Origin: an uncultured Lachnospiraceae bacterium
Lineage (GTDB): Bacteria; Bacillota_A; Clostridia; Lachnospirales; Lachnospiraceae
Direction of reading: 5' to 3'
Length of the DNA: 7,082 nucleotides
Assembly (NCBI GenBank): GCA_947178085.1
Contig: CAMWWS010000137.1
Location: forward strand, 1 to 7,082
Shown here: piece by piece, positions 6,398-7,082 of the stretch
Layout of the letters: every line of letters starts with the position of its first letter
How positions within the stretch are numbered: the first letter of the stretch is position 1
Position numbers and translations under genes: made by a program
Notes under the pieces: model-generated
Databases searched by the model: none
What the model saw: only the letters and a program-made list of their open reading frames with translations
What the model was told of the DNA's origin: nothing

Positions 6398-6425
6398 ATC
6401 GTACACACAGTACATCAGATGTCAA
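6398..6425 (-). promoter_or_regulatory. Promoter candidate for the anchored protein/GNAT group
   Basis: On the minus strand a perfect TTGACA (6425-6420) is followed by a 16-base spacer and TACGAT (6403-6398; four of six matches). The next bases are ATATAT, so a -10 box with a longer spacer is also possible. Transcription would start near 6391, giving a leader of about 25 bases before the ATG at 6365. Confidence 0.5.
6401..6413. promoter_or_regulatory. GTAC-N5-GTAC dyad, possible operator
   Basis: GTAC at 6401-6404 and 6410-6413 form a small two-fold repeat around five bases, placed in the spacer and at the edge of the -10 box of the promoter at 6398-6425. A repressor bound there would block the polymerase. 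Each GTAC is itself palindromic and the repeat is short, so chance is possible. Confidence 0.25.
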
Positions 6426-6468
6426 TAATATATCAGAAATAAATTGACAATTTTGACTATAAATTATT

Positions 6469-7080
6469 TTACACTTTCTTTAAAATAATCAACTGAAAGA
6501 TACCGCTTTTCCTTTCTTCACAATTGACTAAACCATAAGGTTTGAAAATAGAACTTACTTCTTGATTTGTGTTAAATTTTCCCGCTATACTGTGGCTAAT
6601 TAAAATTGTATTTACAATCTTTCTTAATAAGTTGGGTAATTTGGGATCAACAATATAAAGCTTTCCACCTTTTTTAAGGACTCTTGACATTTCTTTTGCA
6701 AATGCCATTTGGTCATAAAAATGATGAAATGTCATACAAGCAATTACACTGTCAAACATTTCATTTTCAAAAGAAGTATTACTGCAATCACATTTTTGTA
6801 TATCCATTTGCGGAAGCTTTGATTTTGCCTGTTCAACCATTTTTTCCTCAATATCTATACCAAAACCTTTGATGTTGCATATATCATTTAATCTTTTTAG
6901 GACTGTACCTGTTCCGCACCCGACATCTAATACTTTATCATCTGAGTTTATTTTGATATTATCTGTAACTAAATGGTAGGCTTTTTCTGATAAACGTCCC
7001 TCAATGTGTGTATCGTATACAGAAGCACGTTTATCAAATTTAAAATCTCTCATATTTGATTTAACTTTTTTCATGTTCAT
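6469..7080 (-). CDS. Class I SAM-dependent methyltransferase (start uncertain at window edge)
   Basis: The protein has 203 residues from the ATG at 7080. It carries the Rossmann methyltransferase signatures in order: 'VLDVGCGTG' (50-58, SAM-binding glycine loop), 'GFGIDIEEKMV' (72-82, acidic Asp76 for the ribose), 'CDCSNTSFENEMFDSVIACM' (97-116, motif II-III with 'FDSV'), 'FHHF' (118-121) and 'VLKKGGKLYIVDP' (134-146). This fits the Methyltransf_11/UbiE-like group, which methylates small molecules; the substrate is unknown. 'FDKRASVYD' at 15-23 is the usual N-terminal cap. The frame is open to the window edge, and no ribosome binding site can be seen because only two bases precede the ATG. 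Other in-frame ATGs (7074 and 7053) lack a good Shine-Dalgarno sequence, so the start could also lie outside. Sampled lines are near one-third GC, lower than the next gene. No convincing terminator follows the stop. Confidence 0.85.
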   Translation of the reverse strand: MNMKKVKSNMRDFKFDKRASVYDTHIEGRLSEKAYHLVTDNIKINSDDKVLDVGCGTGTVLKRLNDICNIKGFGIDIEEKMVEQAKSKLPQMDIQKCDCSNTSFENEMFDSVIACMTFHHFYDQMAFAKEMSRVLKKGGKLYIVDPKLPNLLRKIVNTILISHSIAGKFNTNQEVSSIFKPYGLVNCEERKSGIFQLIILKKV

Positions 7081-7082
7081 TT

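Noticed and set aside
1..7082. CRISPR array, tRNA/rRNA, insertion sequence ends, defence or toxin-antitoxin system
   Set aside because: I found no regularly spaced direct repeats, tRNA-like arms, transposase with terminal repeats, or recognisable defence gene set; the Rpn-like remnant lacks its nuclease core.

Overview
This 7.1 kb window looks like chromosomal DNA of a low-to-moderate GC Gram-positive anaerobe, most likely a clostridium of the Lachnospiraceae type. This rests on strong AGGAGG-like ribosome binding sites, AT-rich promoters with TTGACA/TATGAT-like boxes, a truncated relative of the Rpn/PD-(D/E)XK 'transposase' proteins that are abundant in that family, and accessory genes typical of it (GNAT acetyltransferases, a DHA3-type MFS exporter, an S41 peptidase). 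The species cannot be named from the sequence.

Layout. The left edge (1-398) carries the C-terminal part of a LysR-type regulator on the plus strand, followed by a probable intrinsic terminator (424-445). Everything else is on the minus strand. Reading in the direction of transcription from 4658 down to 452: a promoter candidate (4629-4658), an internally deleted Rpn-like gene (4528-4070), an MFS exporter (4039-2801), a TIM-barrel amidohydrolase (2785-1952) and a membrane-anchored S41 peptidase (1927-452). Gaps are 30, 15 and 24 bases, with ribosome binding sites lying in or next to the preceding stop codons, so this is very probably one transcription unit.

The right half holds a second minus-strand group: a class I methyltransferase (7080-6469, start near or beyond the edge), then a promoter candidate containing a small GTAC dyad (6398-6425), a secreted or anchored beta-propeller-like protein of unknown function (6365-5766), and two different GNAT acetyltransferases (5725-5216 and 5212-4709). 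The two GNAT genes lie in the same reading frame, separated by one TGA stop and one sense codon, and the second must start at TTG or arose through a one-base change.

How the genes may work together: the exporter, hydrolase and extracytoplasmic peptidase could form a small export/degradation module for an amide- or peptide-like compound, but the substrate is not visible in the sequence. Base composition is mosaic (methyltransferase near one-third GC, anchored protein near one-half by rough counts of sample lines), which fits an accessory region assembled from different sources. I see no RNA gene, CRISPR array, complete insertion sequence or clearly new defence system. The points most worth checking are the GNAT pair junction, the deleted Rpn gene at the head of the exporter unit, and the co-translated exporter-amidohydrolase-S41 set.
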